This document shows, piece by piece, positions 25,978-38,205 of a stretch of DNA of 64,000 nt. The stretch comes from Arthrobacter stackebrandtii (GTDB lineage Bacteria > Actinomycetota > Actinomycetes > Actinomycetales > Micrococcaceae): positions 4,363,939 to 4,427,938 of the forward strand of contig NZ_JAGIOI010000001.1 in the NCBI RefSeq assembly GCF_017876675.1, given 5' to 3'. The notes under the pieces were generated by a model. It worked only from the letters and a program-made list of their open reading frames with translations. It was not told where the DNA came from and did no database searches. Position numbers and translations under genes: made by a program. Every line of letters begins with the position of its first letter. The first letter of the stretch is position 1.

Positions 25978-27882
25978 TTACGGCAGATTCTCCGTGAGGA
26001 CCGGAATGAGTGAGTCAATCACGGAACGGTCCTCAATGGTTGAGGGCACCACGTAGTCGTCGCCGTCGGCGATCTGGCGCATGGTCTTGCGCAGGATCTT
26101 CCCCGAGCGGGTCTTGGGCAGGGCCTCCACCACCACGGCGGTCTTGAAGTCGGCCACGGGGCCGATCTCCCGGCGCACCAGGGCCACGAGTTCCTTCTCC
26201 AGCACCTCCGGCGCAATCGAGGCACCGGCCTTGAGCACCACGTACCCCACGGCCTTCTGCCCCTTGAGCGCATCGGCCACGCCGAGCACGGCACACTCGG
26301 CCACGGCGGCATGTGTGCCGACCACCTGCTCGATGGCGCCGGTGGACAGCCGGTGCCCGGCCACGTTGATGACATCGTCCGTGCGCCCCATGACAAACAC
26401 GTAGCCGTCGTCATCGACGTAGCCTGAGTCGCCCGTGGCGTAAAAGCCGGGGAAGGCGCTCAGGTAGGAGTCCTTAAACCGCTGGTCATCCTGCCACAGC
26501 GTGGGCAGCGTCCCCGGCGGCAGCGGCAGGCGCAGCACAATGTTGCCTTCCTCCCCTGCTGCAACCTCGGCACCCAGGCCGTCCACGATCCGCAGGTCGT
26601 ATCCGGGCATGGGCAGGGTGGGTGAGCCTGCCTTGATGGGCAGCGGGTCCAGGCCGCGCGGATTCCCCACAATGGCCCAGCCTGTTTCCGTCTGCCACCA
26701 GTGGTCCACCACGGGAACTCCAAGCACCCGCCCGGCCCAGTGGTACGTGTCCACATCCAGCCGCTCACCGGCGGTGAACAGCGTTTGGAGGTGTCCGACG
26801 TCGTGCTTCTTCAGCAGTTCCGCCTCCGGGTCCACCTTGCGGATGGCACGCAGGGCCGTGGGCGCCGTGAACAGCGCCTTGACCTTGTGCTGTTCAATGA
26901 CCCGCCAGAACGCGCCGGCGTCGGGGGTGCCCACGGGCTTGCCCTCGTACATGAGCGTGGTCGCCCCGGCCAGCAGCGGCCCGTAAACAATGTAGGAATG
27001 CCCCACCACCCAGCCAACATCCGAGGCCGTCCACCACACGTCGCCCGTGTGGATGTCGTAGAGGTTGGCCATGGACCACAGAAGTACGACGGCGTGTCCC
27101 CCGTTGTCGCGGACCACCCCCTTGGGCGTGCCGGTGGTTCCGGAGGTGTAGAGAATGTAGAGCGGGTCGCCCGCCTTCACAGGCACGCATGCGGCGGGTT
27201 CCGCGTCTGCGAGCGCGGTGTCCCAATCCACGGTGTTCAGTTGCCGGCCCTCCGGGAGCCCAGCAAAGCCGTCGCGGTGCTTGGTGATGACCGGCAGCTC
27301 GGGCATGCCGGCCTTGGCGAGGGCCTCGTGCACGGTGGGCAGGTACTCGATGGCCCTGTTGGGCTCCAATCCGCCTGAGGTGGTGACCACAACCTTTGGC
27401 GCGGCGTCGCTGAGCCGGGTGGCGAGCTCGCTGGCGGCGAACCCGCCAAAGACCACGGAGTGGATGGCGCCCAGGCGGGCTGCTGCGAGCATGGCGATGG
27501 CGGCCTCGGGGATCATGGGGAGGTAGATGAGCACCCGGTCGCCCCTGCCCACGCCCTGGGCACGGAGCACGCCGGCGAAGCGTGCCACCTGGTCCGTGAG
27601 CTCGCGGTATGTGTACGTGCGCTGCACCCCTGTCATGGCGGAGTCGTGAATGAGGGCGGTCCGGTCGCCGTGCCCGGCGGCGACGTGGCGGTCCAGGGCG
27701 TTGAAGCAGGTGTTCAGTTCTCCGTCCGGGAACCAGCGGCCGGCCGGCGGCAGCGAGCCGTCAAACGCCCGGGCAGGCGGCGCCGTCCACTCCACGGCCT
27801 GCGCCGCCCCGAGCCAAAACCCTTCCGGGTCGCTGAGGCTGCGCTGATATTCTTCCCGGAAGCCGATGCCAGTGGGGCCCAT
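25978..27882 (-). CDS. prpE: Propionate-CoA ligase (PrpE-type acyl-CoA synthetase)
   Basis: The 634-residue protein is an AMP-forming acyl-CoA synthetase of the acetate/propionate group: YTSGTTGTPKGVV (ATP loop), DVGWVVGHSYIVYGPLLAG, WWQTETGW, GRTDDVINVAGHR, and the C-terminal TRSGKILRK lysine that is commonly acetylated. It activates propionate to propionyl-CoA. The start MGPTGIGF was set by GGAG ten bases upstream. It is divergent from gntR-prpDBC and probably under the same regulator, which supports propionate over acetate as substrate. Confidence 0.9.
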   Translation of the reverse strand: MGPTGIGFREEYQRSLSDPEGFWLGAAQAVEWTAPPARAFDGSLPPAGRWFPDGELNTCFNALDRHVAAGHGDRTALIHDSAMTGVQRTYTYRELTDQVARFAGVLRAQGVGRGDRVLIYLPMIPEAAIAMLAAARLGAIHSVVFGGFAASELATRLSDAAPKVVVTTSGGLEPNRAIEYLPTVHEALAKAGMPELPVITKHRDGFAGLPEGRQLNTVDWDTALADAEPAACVPVKAGDPLYILYTSGTTGTPKGVVRDNGGHAVVLLWSMANLYDIHTGDVWWTASDVGWVVGHSYIVYGPLLAGATTLMYEGKPVGTPDAGAFWRVIEQHKVKALFTAPTALRAIRKVDPEAELLKKHDVGHLQTLFTAGERLDVDTYHWAGRVLGVPVVDHWWQTETGWAIVGNPRGLDPLPIKAGSPTLPMPGYDLRIVDGLGAEVAAGEEGNIVLRLPLPPGTLPTLWQDDQRFKDSYLSAFPGFYATGDSGYVDDDGYVFVMGRTDDVINVAGHRLSTGAIEQVVGTHAAVAECAVLGVADALKGQKAVGYVVLKAGASIAPEVLEKELVALVRREIGPVADFKTAVVVEALPKTRSGKILRKTMRQIADGDDYVVPSTIEDRSVIDSLIPVLTENLP

Positions 27883-27955
27883 GTGCGTTCTCCATCCACG
27901 TTGATGTGATGTGTGCCATGCTAGCGGCGATTCCATGCCACTGACAACCCGTCTA

Positions 27956-27963
27956 TGTATACA
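27956..27963. promoter_or_regulatory. Candidate GntR operator, prpE side
   Basis: The palindrome TGTATACA, extended to CTTGTGTATACA on the minus strand, is the classical core of FadR-subfamily GntR sites. It lies 74 bases before prpE and 62 bases from an identical core on the other side, close to six helical turns. Confidence 0.6.
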
Positions 27964-28017
27964 CAAGTTGCGCCATTGGGGAAAAATTCATGATTAATCC
28001 CCAATTTGGCCACTTCT

Positions 28018-28025
28018 TGTATACA
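28018..28025. promoter_or_regulatory. Candidate GntR operator, gntR-prpDBC side
   Basis: A second TGTATACA, within CTTGTATACAC, lies 59 bases before gntR. With the first copy it frames an AT-richer segment holding TTGGGGA/TCCCCAA inverted repeats, where both promoters must lie. One regulator could control both directions. Confidence 0.6.
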
Positions 28026-28084
28026 CTGGATGGGTACTGTTGATTCCACGCCACACCGTGGATGCCGTAGCCGGAAGGAGGGCC

Positions 28085-28744
28085 ATGCGGGCGAGTGAAC
28101 GTGCCTATGCGCAGTTGCACAGTGACATCATCAACTGGCGCCTGGCCCCCGGCACCACGCTGGGCGAGGTGGAGCTCTCGGAGCGCCTGGGCGTTTCCCG
28201 CACCCCCATCCGCGAGGCGCTTGCGAAGCTGACGGCCGAAGGCCTGGCCGAACCGCAAAGCGGGCGAGGCACAGTGGTCAGCGGCATCTCCCTGGACCAC
28301 CTGGACGAACTCTTTGAACTGCGCTCCGCCCTTGAATGCCGGGCCGCCGAACTGGCTGCCCGCCGCGGGGACCGGGACACCTTCCTGGAACTGCACCGCA
28401 AGCTGGCCAACGCCGGCGAGCTGATCACGGAGGACGACCCCAGCCGCAGCGGCTACTACCGGCTGGCCGGCGAGCTGGACAGCGCGGTGGACGCCGCCGT
28501 CGCAAACCACTACTTGAACCAGGCACTGAAGAGCCTGCGCGTGCACCTGGTGCGGGTGCGGCGCCTCGGCAAGGACAACCCCGCAAGGCTGCGCGATGCG
28601 GCCCGGGAGCATGCGGCCATCGCCCTGGCCATTGCGAACGGCAACCCCGCCGTGGCCAGCGCCGCCACCACCGTCCACCTCGACAACAGCCTGCGCCACC
28701 TGCTGAGCACGGCCCCCGACATTTCATCCGAACCCCATGACTGA
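28085..28744 (+). CDS. GntR-family regulator of propionate catabolism
   Basis: The 219-residue protein has an N-terminal winged helix of the GntR type (VELSERLGVSRTPIREAL) and an all-helical FCD effector domain (FELRSALECRAAELAARRGD). The start MRASERAY follows a very strong ribosome site, AAGGAGG. It is the first gene before prpD, 33 bases away, and divergent from prpE. It most likely represses the prp genes and releases them on binding 2-methylcitrate or a related acid. Confidence 0.9.
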   Translation: MRASERAYAQLHSDIINWRLAPGTTLGEVELSERLGVSRTPIREALAKLTAEGLAEPQSGRGTVVSGISLDHLDELFELRSALECRAAELAARRGDRDTFLELHRKLANAGELITEDDPSRSGYYRLAGELDSAVDAAVANHYLNQALKSLRVHLVRVRRLGKDNPARLRDAAREHAAIALAIANGNPAVASAATTVHLDNSLRHLLSTAPDISSEPHD

Positions 28745-28777
28745 CCTGCGTTTTGCAAGCACTGTGAAAGGAACACC

Positions 28778-30298
28778 ATGACCATCGATCACAACGTCCG
28801 CGTGTACAAGTCCGAAGAGAACCTGGCCCACGAGGACCAACTGGCCTACAAGATCGCCAAGGTTGCCGTTGACCCCGTAGCTGTCACGGATGAGGTCACT
28901 GACATGATCATCAACCGCGTCATCGACAACGCCTCCGTGGCCATTGCCTCCCTGAACCGCGGCCCCATTGTTGCGGCCCGCGCCCAGGCGCTCACCCATG
29001 CACCGTCAACCGGCGGCTCCGGCGCGTCCGTCTTCGGCATCACGGAGAAGGTGTCCCCCGAGTGGGCGGCCTGGGCCAACGGCGTGGCCGTGCGCGAGCT
29101 CGACTACCACGACACCTTCTTGGCAGCCGACTACTCCCACCCGGGCGACAACATCCCGCCGATCCTGGCCGTCGCCCAGCACACAGGCGCCTCCGGTGCA
29201 GACCTCATCCGCGGCCTGGCCACCGGCTACGAAATCCAGGTGGACCTGGTCAAGGCCATCTGCCTGCATGCTCACAAGATCGATCACGTGGCCCACCTCG
29301 GCCCGTCCGCCGCCGCCGGCATCGGCACCCTGCTGGGCCTTGATGTGGAAACCATCTTCCAGGCCGTGGGCCAGGGACTGCACACCACCACCGCCACCCG
29401 CCAGTCGCGCAAGGGTGAAATCTCCACCTGGAAGGCCCACGCACCCGCCTTCGCCGGCAAGATGGCCGTCGAAGCCGCGGACCGCGCCATGCGCGGACAG
29501 ACCTCCCCCGTCCCGATCTACGAAGGCGAGGACGGCGTCATCGCCTGGCTGCTGGACGGCCCCGATGCTGCGTACACCGTGCCCCTGCCCGCCGACGGCG
29601 AGGCCAAGCGCGCCATCCTGGACACCTACACCAAGGAGCACTCGGCCGAGTACCAGGCGCAGGCCTGGATCGACCTCGCCCGCAAGCTGCACGGCGAACA
29701 CCCGGAGGCCACGGACCCGGCCAACGTTGCCAGCATCCTGATCAAGACCAGCCACCACACCCACTACGTGATCGGCTCCGGCGCCAACGACCCCCAGAAG
29801 TACGACCCCACCGCCTCGCGGGAAACACTGGACCACTCCATCCCGTACATCTTCGCCGTCGCCCTGCAGGACGGTTCCTGGCACCACGTGGACTCCTACT
29901 CCCCCGAGCGCGCCGGCCGGCCCGACACGGTTGAGCTGTGGCACAAGGTCACCACGGAAGAGGACGCCGAGTGGACGCGCCGCTACCACTCACTGGACAT
30001 TGCAGAGAAGGCCTTCGGCGGTTCCGTGGAAATCACCCTCAACGACGGCACGGTCATCACGGATGAGATCGCCGTGGCCGACGCCCACCCGCTCGGCGCC
30101 CGCCCGTTCGCCCGCGAGCAGTACATCAACAAGTTCCGCACCCTGGCCACAGGCCTGGTCACGGAAGAAGAGATCGCCCGCTTCATCGCGGCAGCGGAGA
30201 ACCTCCCCAACCTGGCCGCCGGCGAACTGGACCAGCTCAACATCACCGCAGCGCCCGGCGTCGTGGATCTTGCGGCCGCACCCAAGGGACTGTTCTAG
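28778..30298 (+). CDS. prpD: 2-Methylcitrate dehydratase (PrpD/MmgE family)
   Basis: The 506-residue protein spans the whole MmgE/PrpD family, with [20 protein letters not shown] near residue 108, [18 protein letters not shown] near 165 and [20 protein letters not shown] near 205. It dehydrates 2-methylcitrate to 2-methyl-cis-aconitate in the methylcitrate cycle. It is two bases from prpB and belongs to the gntR-prpD-prpB-prpC operon. Confidence 0.95.
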   Translation: MTIDHNVRVYKSEENLAHEDQLAYKIAKVAVDPVAVTDEVTDMIINRVIDNASVAIASLNRGPIVAARAQALTHAPSTGGSGASVFGITEKVSPEWAAWANGVAVRELDYHDTFLAADYSHPGDNIPPILAVAQHTGASGADLIRGLATGYEIQVDLVKAICLHAHKIDHVAHLGPSAAAGIGTLLGLDVETIFQAVGQGLHTTTATRQSRKGEISTWKAHAPAFAGKMAVEAADRAMRGQTSPVPIYEGEDGVIAWLLDGPDAAYTVPLPADGEAKRAILDTYTKEHSAEYQAQAWIDLARKLHGEHPEATDPANVASILIKTSHHTHYVIGSGANDPQKYDPTASRETLDHSIPYIFAVALQDGSWHHVDSYSPERAGRPDTVELWHKVTTEEDAEWTRRYHSLDIAEKAFGGSVEITLNDGTVITDEIAVADAHPLGARPFAREQYINKFRTLATGLVTEEEIARFIAAAENLPNLAAGELDQLNITAAPGVVDLAAAPKGLF

Positions 30299-30300
30299 CC

Positions 30301-31230
30301 ATGCTGTACTCCAAGAAAACTGCTGAGGAGAAGCGCCGGGACCTGCGCGCCATGCTGGTCCCGGGCGCCGCCCGCCAGTTCCCGGGCGCGTTCAACCCGC
30401 TCTCGGCCCGCCTCATAGAGGAAAAGAAGTTCGACGGCGTCTACATCTCGGGCGCCGTCCTCGCCAACGACTTGGGCCTGCCGGACATTGGCATGACCAC
30501 GTTGACCGAGGTGGCGGCCCGCGGCGGGCAGATTGCGCGCATGACGGATTTGCCATGCCTGATCGACGCCGACACCGGCTTCGGCGAGCCCATGAACGTG
30601 GCCCGCACCATCCAGGAGCTGGAGAATGCGGGGCTGGCCGGCTGCCACATCGAGGACCAGTTCAACCCCAAGCGCTGCGGCCACCTGGACGGCAAGAACA
30701 TGGTGGACCTGGACACGGCGGTCAAGCGCATTGCCGCAGCCGCCGACGCCCGCCGGGATCCGAACTTCCTGATCATGGCCCGCACCGACATCCGCGCCGT
30801 GGAGGGCCTGGCTGTGGCGATCGACCGGGCCAAGGCCTTGGTGGACGCCGGGGCGGACGCGATTTTTCCGGAAGCCATGAAGGACGTCTCCGAATTTGAG
30901 GCCGTGTGCCAGGCCGTGGATGTGCCGGTGCTGGCCAACATGACCGAATTTGGCAAGTCCGAGTTGTTCACCCGCGACCAGCTCGCCGCTGCCGGCGTCG
31001 CCATGGTCATCTACCCCGTGACGCTGCTGCGCAGCGCCATGGGTGCAGCCGAGCGTGTGCTCGATGCGATCAGCACCCACGGCACGCAGGAAAGTGCTGT
31101 GCCGGAAATGCTGACGCGGGCCCGTCTTTATGATCTGGTTGACTATGAGGCGTACAACCAGTTCGACACCGGGATCTTCAACTTCCAGGTCCCGGGCCTG
31201 GACATCACGGGGAACAACTCAAACCTCTAG
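30301..31230 (+). CDS. prpB: Methylisocitrate lyase
   Basis: PrpB splits 2-methylisocitrate into pyruvate and succinate. The 309-residue protein is of the isocitrate lyase superfamily, with DADTGFGEP supplying metal-binding Asp residues and the active-site loop KRCGH near residue 124, which marks PrpB rather than AceA. It is the third gene of the operon. Confidence 0.95.
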   Translation: MLYSKKTAEEKRRDLRAMLVPGAARQFPGAFNPLSARLIEEKKFDGVYISGAVLANDLGLPDIGMTTLTEVAARGGQIARMTDLPCLIDADTGFGEPMNVARTIQELENAGLAGCHIEDQFNPKRCGHLDGKNMVDLDTAVKRIAAAADARRDPNFLIMARTDIRAVEGLAVAIDRAKALVDAGADAIFPEAMKDVSEFEAVCQAVDVPVLANMTEFGKSELFTRDQLAAAGVAMVIYPVTLLRSAMGAAERVLDAISTHGTQESAVPEMLTRARLYDLVDYEAYNQFDTGIFNFQVPGLDITGNNSNL

Positions 31231-31279
31231 GCCTGCTGTCGAACACTTTTACAAAGACGTATGAAAAGGAGTGCACACT

Positions 31280-32416
31280 GTGAGTGAAGAAGAAGTACGC
31301 AAGGGCCTGGCCGGGGTCGTTGCCGACTACACCGCCATTTCCAAGGTCAACCCCGAGTCCAACTCGCTGCTGTACCGGGGGTATCCGGTCCAGGAGCTTG
31401 CCGCGGGCAAGTCCTTTGAAGAAGTGGCACTCCTGCTGTGGACGGGCGAGCTGCCCACGGAAGAGGAACTGACGGTCTTCGAGGCCTTTGAGCGGGCCAA
31501 CCGTGCGCTGGACTCGCAGGTCAGGGCGGCCATCGACCTGCTGCCGCTGGACTGCCACCCCATGGACGTGGGACGCACCGCGGTCTCGGTCATGGGCGCC
31601 GTCCATGCCCTGGCGGAAGATTCCTCCCCCGAGGCTGAGATGGACAAGGCCCAGTCGCTCTTCGCGCACTTCCCCGCCGTAGTGGCCTACGACCAGCGCC
31701 GCCGCCGCGGTCTGCCGCTTGTGGAGCCGCGCACGGACCTGGACTACTCGGCCAACTTCCTGTGGATGGTGTTCGGCGAAGAGGCGGCCCCGGCAGTGGT
31801 GGACGCATTCCGCGTTTCCATGGTCCTCTACGCCGAGCACTCCTTCAACGCCTCCACGTTCACGGCCAGGGTCATCACCTCAACGCTCTCGGACCTGCAC
31901 TCGGCCGTCACCGGCGCCATCGGCGCGCTGAAGGGCCCGCTGCACGGCGGCGCCAACGAGGCCGTCATGCACACCTTCGACGAGATCGGCGTCCGCGCCG
32001 AGGAGTCCCGCGAGGAGGCGGCCGCCCGCGCCAAGGCGTGGATGGAGGACGCCCTCGCGGCGAAGAAGAAGGTCATGGGTTTCGGCCACCGGGTCTACAA
32101 GAACGGCGACTCCCGCGTGCCCACCATGAAGGCGGCACTGGAGCGCATGATCGACCACTATGACCGCCCCGAAATGATGGGGCTGTACGACGGCCTGGAG
32201 CAGGCCATGGCCGAGGCCAAGGCGATCAAGCCGAACCTCGACTACCCGGCCGGCCCCACCTACCACCTGATGGGCTTCGACACGGACATGTTCACGCCTC
32301 TGTTCATTGCCTCGCGCATCACCGGCTGGACGGCGCACATCATGGAACAGCGCGCTGCGAACGCCCTGATCCGCCCCCTGAGCGCCTACAACGGCGTGGC
32401 CGAGCGCCACCTGTAG
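31280..32416 (+). CDS. prpC: 2-Methylcitrate synthase
   Basis: PrpC condenses propionyl-CoA with oxaloacetate. The 378-residue protein shows citrate synthase motifs GPLHGGANEAVM near residue 220 and GFGHRVYKNGDSR near 268, with the catalytic His and Asp regions. Its length and place after prpDB indicate the methylcitrate enzyme. The GTG at 31280 was chosen because AAGGAG lies eight bases before it; another GTG three codons upstream would overlap that site. Confidence 0.93.
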   Translation: MSEEEVRKGLAGVVADYTAISKVNPESNSLLYRGYPVQELAAGKSFEEVALLLWTGELPTEEELTVFEAFERANRALDSQVRAAIDLLPLDCHPMDVGRTAVSVMGAVHALAEDSSPEAEMDKAQSLFAHFPAVVAYDQRRRRGLPLVEPRTDLDYSANFLWMVFGEEAAPAVVDAFRVSMVLYAEHSFNASTFTARVITSTLSDLHSAVTGAIGALKGPLHGGANEAVMHTFDEIGVRAEESREEAAARAKAWMEDALAAKKKVMGFGHRVYKNGDSRVPTMKAALERMIDHYDRPEMMGLYDGLEQAMAEAKAIKPNLDYPAGPTYHLMGFDTDMFTPLFIASRITGWTAHIMEQRAANALIRPLSAYNGVAERHL

Positions 32417-32453
32417 GGCACGCCAACATCTATGGGCGGGCCAACCCGCATAC

Positions 32454-32509
32454 AGTTCGACGGCGGCGGGCCACCTTTGTTTCCAAGGGTGGCCCGCCGC
32501 CGTCGAACT
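32454..32509. terminator. Terminator after prpC
   Basis: A 22-base perfect stem beginning AGTTCGACGGCGGCGGGCC encloses a 12-base loop with TTTGTTTCC. A short TT follows. It ends the prp operon. The CGACGGCG core resembles other terminators in this window. Confidence 0.75.
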
Positions 32510-32641
32510 TTAAGGGCGTTGGAACACACCCTGCCCCACACCCCCAGCAGCATCGGTGGCGTTTTCCCCATCGCAGCACCACATCCTGCCACGGTCGGGG
32601 TACTGTGAAGAAACATACTTGCAGCCGCCCAAAGGAGCATC

Positions 32642-32971
32642 GTGGAAAAGTCATCCCTGACAGCGCTGGCCCGGGAACTGATGGTTTCAGCCAAGACCAA
32701 GAGCAGCGGCCGAAGCGCCCGAACCGTGTACGGCGGGCATGAGCGGATCCTGCGCCAAACGGTGGTGGCGCTGACGGCCGGGTCAGCCCTCGACGAGCAC
32801 GACAACCCCGGCGAGGCCACGGTGCAGGTGCTCAGCGGCAAGCTGGTGCTGCGCGCCGGGGACGTCTCCTGGGAGGGCTCGCCCGGCGACCACCTGGTGG
32901 TTCCCGTGGCACGCCACTCCGTGGACGCGCTGGAGGACTCCACGTTCCTGCTGACGGTGGCAAAACCCTAG
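32642..32971 (+). CDS. Small cupin-domain protein
   Basis: The 109-residue protein is a single beta-barrel cupin with HDNPGEATVQVLSGKLVL as the first cupin motif and GDHLVVPVARHSVDAL as the second. Two His residues remain that could bind metal, but the full set of ligands is not clear. AAAGGAG precedes the GTG start. It stands alone between prpC and a convergent Nudix gene; its role may be sensory or catalytic and is not known. Confidence 0.8.
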   Translation: MEKSSLTALARELMVSAKTKSSGRSARTVYGGHERILRQTVVALTAGSALDEHDNPGEATVQVLSGKLVLRAGDVSWEGSPGDHLVVPVARHSVDALEDSTFLLTVAKP

Positions 32972-32979
32972 CCAGGCCG

Positions 32980-33504
32980 TCAGCTGCCCTGTTCCTCCCG
33001 GGGAACGGGGCCGCGCGGCGGCGTGTGGGTGCTGGAGGCGACGGTTTCGTTGTCACCGTTCAGGACCACACGCCAGTGCCCGCGCCCTCCGGCCAGAAAG
33101 GCGGGCAGCCAATGGCTGGCGTCGGCCCACATCTGTTCATGGGGCAGCCGTTCCACGGGGTACCAGGTGGGCGCTATTTCGCTGCTTTCGGTGGCTTCCC
33201 CGGCAAACGTCCGGCAGAGGAACACCGTGGTGAACATGTCCCACTCGGGCTTGGCCGGGAAGACAAACTCCACCGTGCCGGCCGGAATCAGGTCCATCGC
33301 CTCCACCACCAGGCTGGATTCTTCAGCCACCTCACGGCAGATGGCTGCCACAACGCTTTCCCCGGGTTCCACGTGCCCGCCGATCCCCACCACTTTTCCG
33401 GTGCCGAAGCCTGTTTTTTTCAAGCCCAGCAGCACCTCCTCGCCGGTGCCGCCGTCGGTGCGGGGACGGATCGGAAAACAGAGGGTCACGGCGGCAGCAG
33501 TCAT
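32980..33504 (-). CDS. Nudix hydrolase, MutT/NUDT1-like
   Basis: The 174-residue protein has a Nudix box at GHVEPGESVVAAICREVAEE. The glutamates needed for Mg2+ binding are present, but the usual Gly after the EE pair is replaced (EESSL). KKTGFGTGKVVGIGGH resembles the MTH1-type 8-oxo-purine triphosphatases. A likely role is sanitising oxidised nucleotides. It is convergent with the cupin gene, eight bases apart. Confidence 0.85.
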   Translation of the reverse strand: MTAAAVTLCFPIRPRTDGGTGEEVLLGLKKTGFGTGKVVGIGGHVEPGESVVAAICREVAEESSLVVEAMDLIPAGTVEFVFPAKPEWDMFTTVFLCRTFAGEATESSEIAPTWYPVERLPHEQMWADASHWLPAFLAGGRGHWRVVLNGDNETVASSTHTPPRGPVPREEQGS

Positions 33505-33566
33505 GGAACCAGCCTAGCCCCGCAGGCAGGGCCCCTCCGGCCGGCCCGGACCCATCACGAAAACCG

Positions 33567-34052
33567 TCAGTAGTCGATGCGCGCGGCGTTGGCCCGCCAT
33601 TCGTCGAACGGGTCGACCGGCGTCCCGGCGGACGGACCAGCCTGCGCCACGGGCATGAGGGCGCCGTCATTTCCCGGGGCAAAGTACTCGTAGAAGAGCG
33701 CATCGTCGAAGCCGGCATCGGCCGCATCGTGCCGGTCGGCCGCGAAGTAGACCCTGCCAATCCGCGCCCACAGCGACGACGCGAGGCACATGGGGCAGGG
33801 CTCGCAGCTGCTGTAGAGGGTGGCACCGGAGAGGTCGAAGCTGCCCACCCCTTGGCAGGCGTTGCGGATGGCTGTCACCTCGGCATGGGCGGTGGGGTCC
33901 AGGTTGGCCGTCACCCGGTTCACGCCCGCAAATTGGCGCCCGTCTGCCATGACAACAATGGCCCCAAACGGGCCGCCGCTGCTGCGGACGTTCTCCACGG
34001 CGAGGGCCACCGCCTGGGCCAAGTAATCTCCCGTGCCCTGCGATGAATCCAT
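33567..34052 (-). CDS. guaD: Guanine deaminase
   Basis: The 161-residue protein is a cytidine-deaminase-fold enzyme with zinc motifs TAHAEVTAIRNAC and SSCEPCPMCLA, and the segment AADRHDAADAGFDDALFYEYF, which closely follows the Bacillus GuaD pattern. It converts guanine to xanthine, the substrate of the xanthine dehydrogenase encoded divergently next door. The start MDSSQGTG gives the usual GuaD length; frames open further upstream are not coding. Confidence 0.9.
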   Translation of the reverse strand: MDSSQGTGDYLAQAVALAVENVRSSGGPFGAIVVMADGRQFAGVNRVTANLDPTAHAEVTAIRNACQGVGSFDLSGATLYSSCEPCPMCLASSLWARIGRVYFAADRHDAADAGFDDALFYEYFAPGNDGALMPVAQAGPSAGTPVDPFDEWRANAARIDY

Positions 34053-34223
34053 GGGACTGCTCCTTGTTCGGGGCGCCGGCCGCACCGGCCGTGTGGAATC
34101 GACCCTAACAAGCGGGCGCGGCGCTGACAACGCCAGCCGGCACCGAACGCCTGCGGGCCGCCGCCACCCGGCAGATCGGCACGCACCCGCGGCCGGGCCT
34201 GTACGCTCTGTGGTAAGAGGAAC

Positions 34224-34241
34224 GCCCTGATGCATCGGGGC
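34224..34241. promoter_or_regulatory. Palindrome in the guaD/xdhA divergent promoter region
   Basis: GCCCTGATGCATCGGGGC is an 18-base near-perfect palindrome around GATGCATC, 33 bases before the xdhA start. It lies in the 221-base region shared with guaD and is a candidate operator for a purine-responsive regulator. No such regulator gene is adjacent. Confidence 0.45.
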
Positions 34242-34273
34242 ACTGCTTGCGACAATGAAGTTGGAGCACCACT

Positions 34274-35769
34274 ATGGACAACAATGAACTCCTGGCGGGC
34301 ACGGACCCCGCATTCACGGTCAATGGAGCCCCGCGGCAGTTCGGCCCGGGCCCCGCAAACACCACCGCCCTGGACTGGCTGCGCAGCAACGGACTCACCG
34401 GTGCCAAGGAAGGCTGTGCGGAGGGCGAATGCGGCGCGTGCGCCATTCTCGTGGCTCAGCCCGACAGGCACGGCGGAACTGCCTGGACCGCCGTCAACTC
34501 CTGCCTCATCCCCATGGCATCCCTCGACGGCCAGGAACTGCTCACGGCCGAGGGGCTCGGAACCCCCGGATCACTCCACCCGGTCCAGGAGGCCATGGCC
34601 GGCGCCGGCGGATCACAATGCGGCTACTGCACGCCCGGCTTCGTGTGCAGCATGGCCGCGGAGTACTACCGCCCGGACCGCGGGGCCCCCGCACAGCGCC
34701 CGGCGGACAGCGGCGCAGCCCAGCCCTCCGAAACCGGCCCCAACGGCTTTGACCTGCACGCCCTCAGCGGCAACCTCTGCCGCTGCACGGGGTACCGGCC
34801 CATCCGCGACGCCGCCTTTTCCCTTGGCCGGCCTCCCGCAGTGAAGCCCGACGGCGACCCCCTCGCCGCCCGCTGCGGCTCACCGGCACCGGCGCTTCGC
34901 ACCACCCTCCTGGAGCGCGGCGACGGCGTCTTTGTGCGGGCCGCGACACTGGAGCAGGCCGCCTCGCTTTTGGCCGCCAACCCGGGTGCCGTGCTGGTGG
35001 CGGGCAGCACCGACTGGGGCGTCGAGGTCACCATCCGCGCACGCCGCGCCCCGCTCGCCATTGCCATCGACCGGATTCCGGAGCTGGACGCCATCGACGT
35101 CCGCGAAGATGAAATCGAGATTGGCGCCGCCGTGCCGCTGAGCGAAATTGAACGCGTGCTGGGCGCCCGGGTGCCCCTGCTGGGCCAGCTCATCCCCCAG
35201 TTCGCCTCCCGCCTGATCCGCAACCGCGCCACCCTGGGCGGCAACCTCGGCACCGCATCCCCCATCGGCGACAGCCCGCCCGCCCTCCTCGCCCTGGACG
35301 CCCGGCTCATCCTGGCCTCCGCGGCCGGCGAGCGCACGGTGCCCCTCTCAGAGTTCTTCACCGGGTACCGCTCCACGGTCCGGGCAGCCGACGAGCTCAT
35401 CAAGTCGGTCCTCATCCCTATGCCCCTGGCCGGCCTGACAGCATTCCACAAGGTGGCCAAGCGCCGCTTTGACGACATCTCCAGTGTCGCGGCCGCTTTC
35501 GCCCTGACGCTCGACGGCGGACGGCTCACCCGGGTGCGCATCGGCCTGGGCGGGGTGGCGGCCACCCCGCTGCGGGCCCGCGCCACGGAGGATGCCCTGG
35601 CCGGCCGGCCGTGGACCCGGGAAACCGCGGAGGCGGCCGCGGCCGTGCTGGAAACGGAGGGAACACCCATGGACGACCACCGTGCCAGCGCCCGCTACCG
35701 GTCCGCGATGCTCGCCAACGCGCTGCTGAAATTGCACGCGGACAGCACCCAGAAACAGGAGGAGCAGTC

Positions 35770-35773
<4 letters not shown>
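34274..35773 (+). CDS. xdhA: Xanthine dehydrogenase small subunit (2Fe-2S and FAD domains)
   Basis: The 499-residue subunit has an N-terminal ferredoxin-like 2Fe-2S domain (EGCAEGECGACA), a second 2Fe-2S domain (CGYCTPGFVCS and NLCRCTGYRP) and an FAD domain with RNRATLGGNLGTASPIGDSPP. It moves electrons from the molybdenum site to NAD+. An insert rich in Pro, Ala and Asp separates the two cysteine pairs of the second cluster. GGAG precedes the ATG, and the gene overlaps xdhB by 4 bases. Confidence 0.95.
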
Positions 35774-38199
<2,426 letters not shown>

Positions 38200-38205
38200 G
38201 CACCC

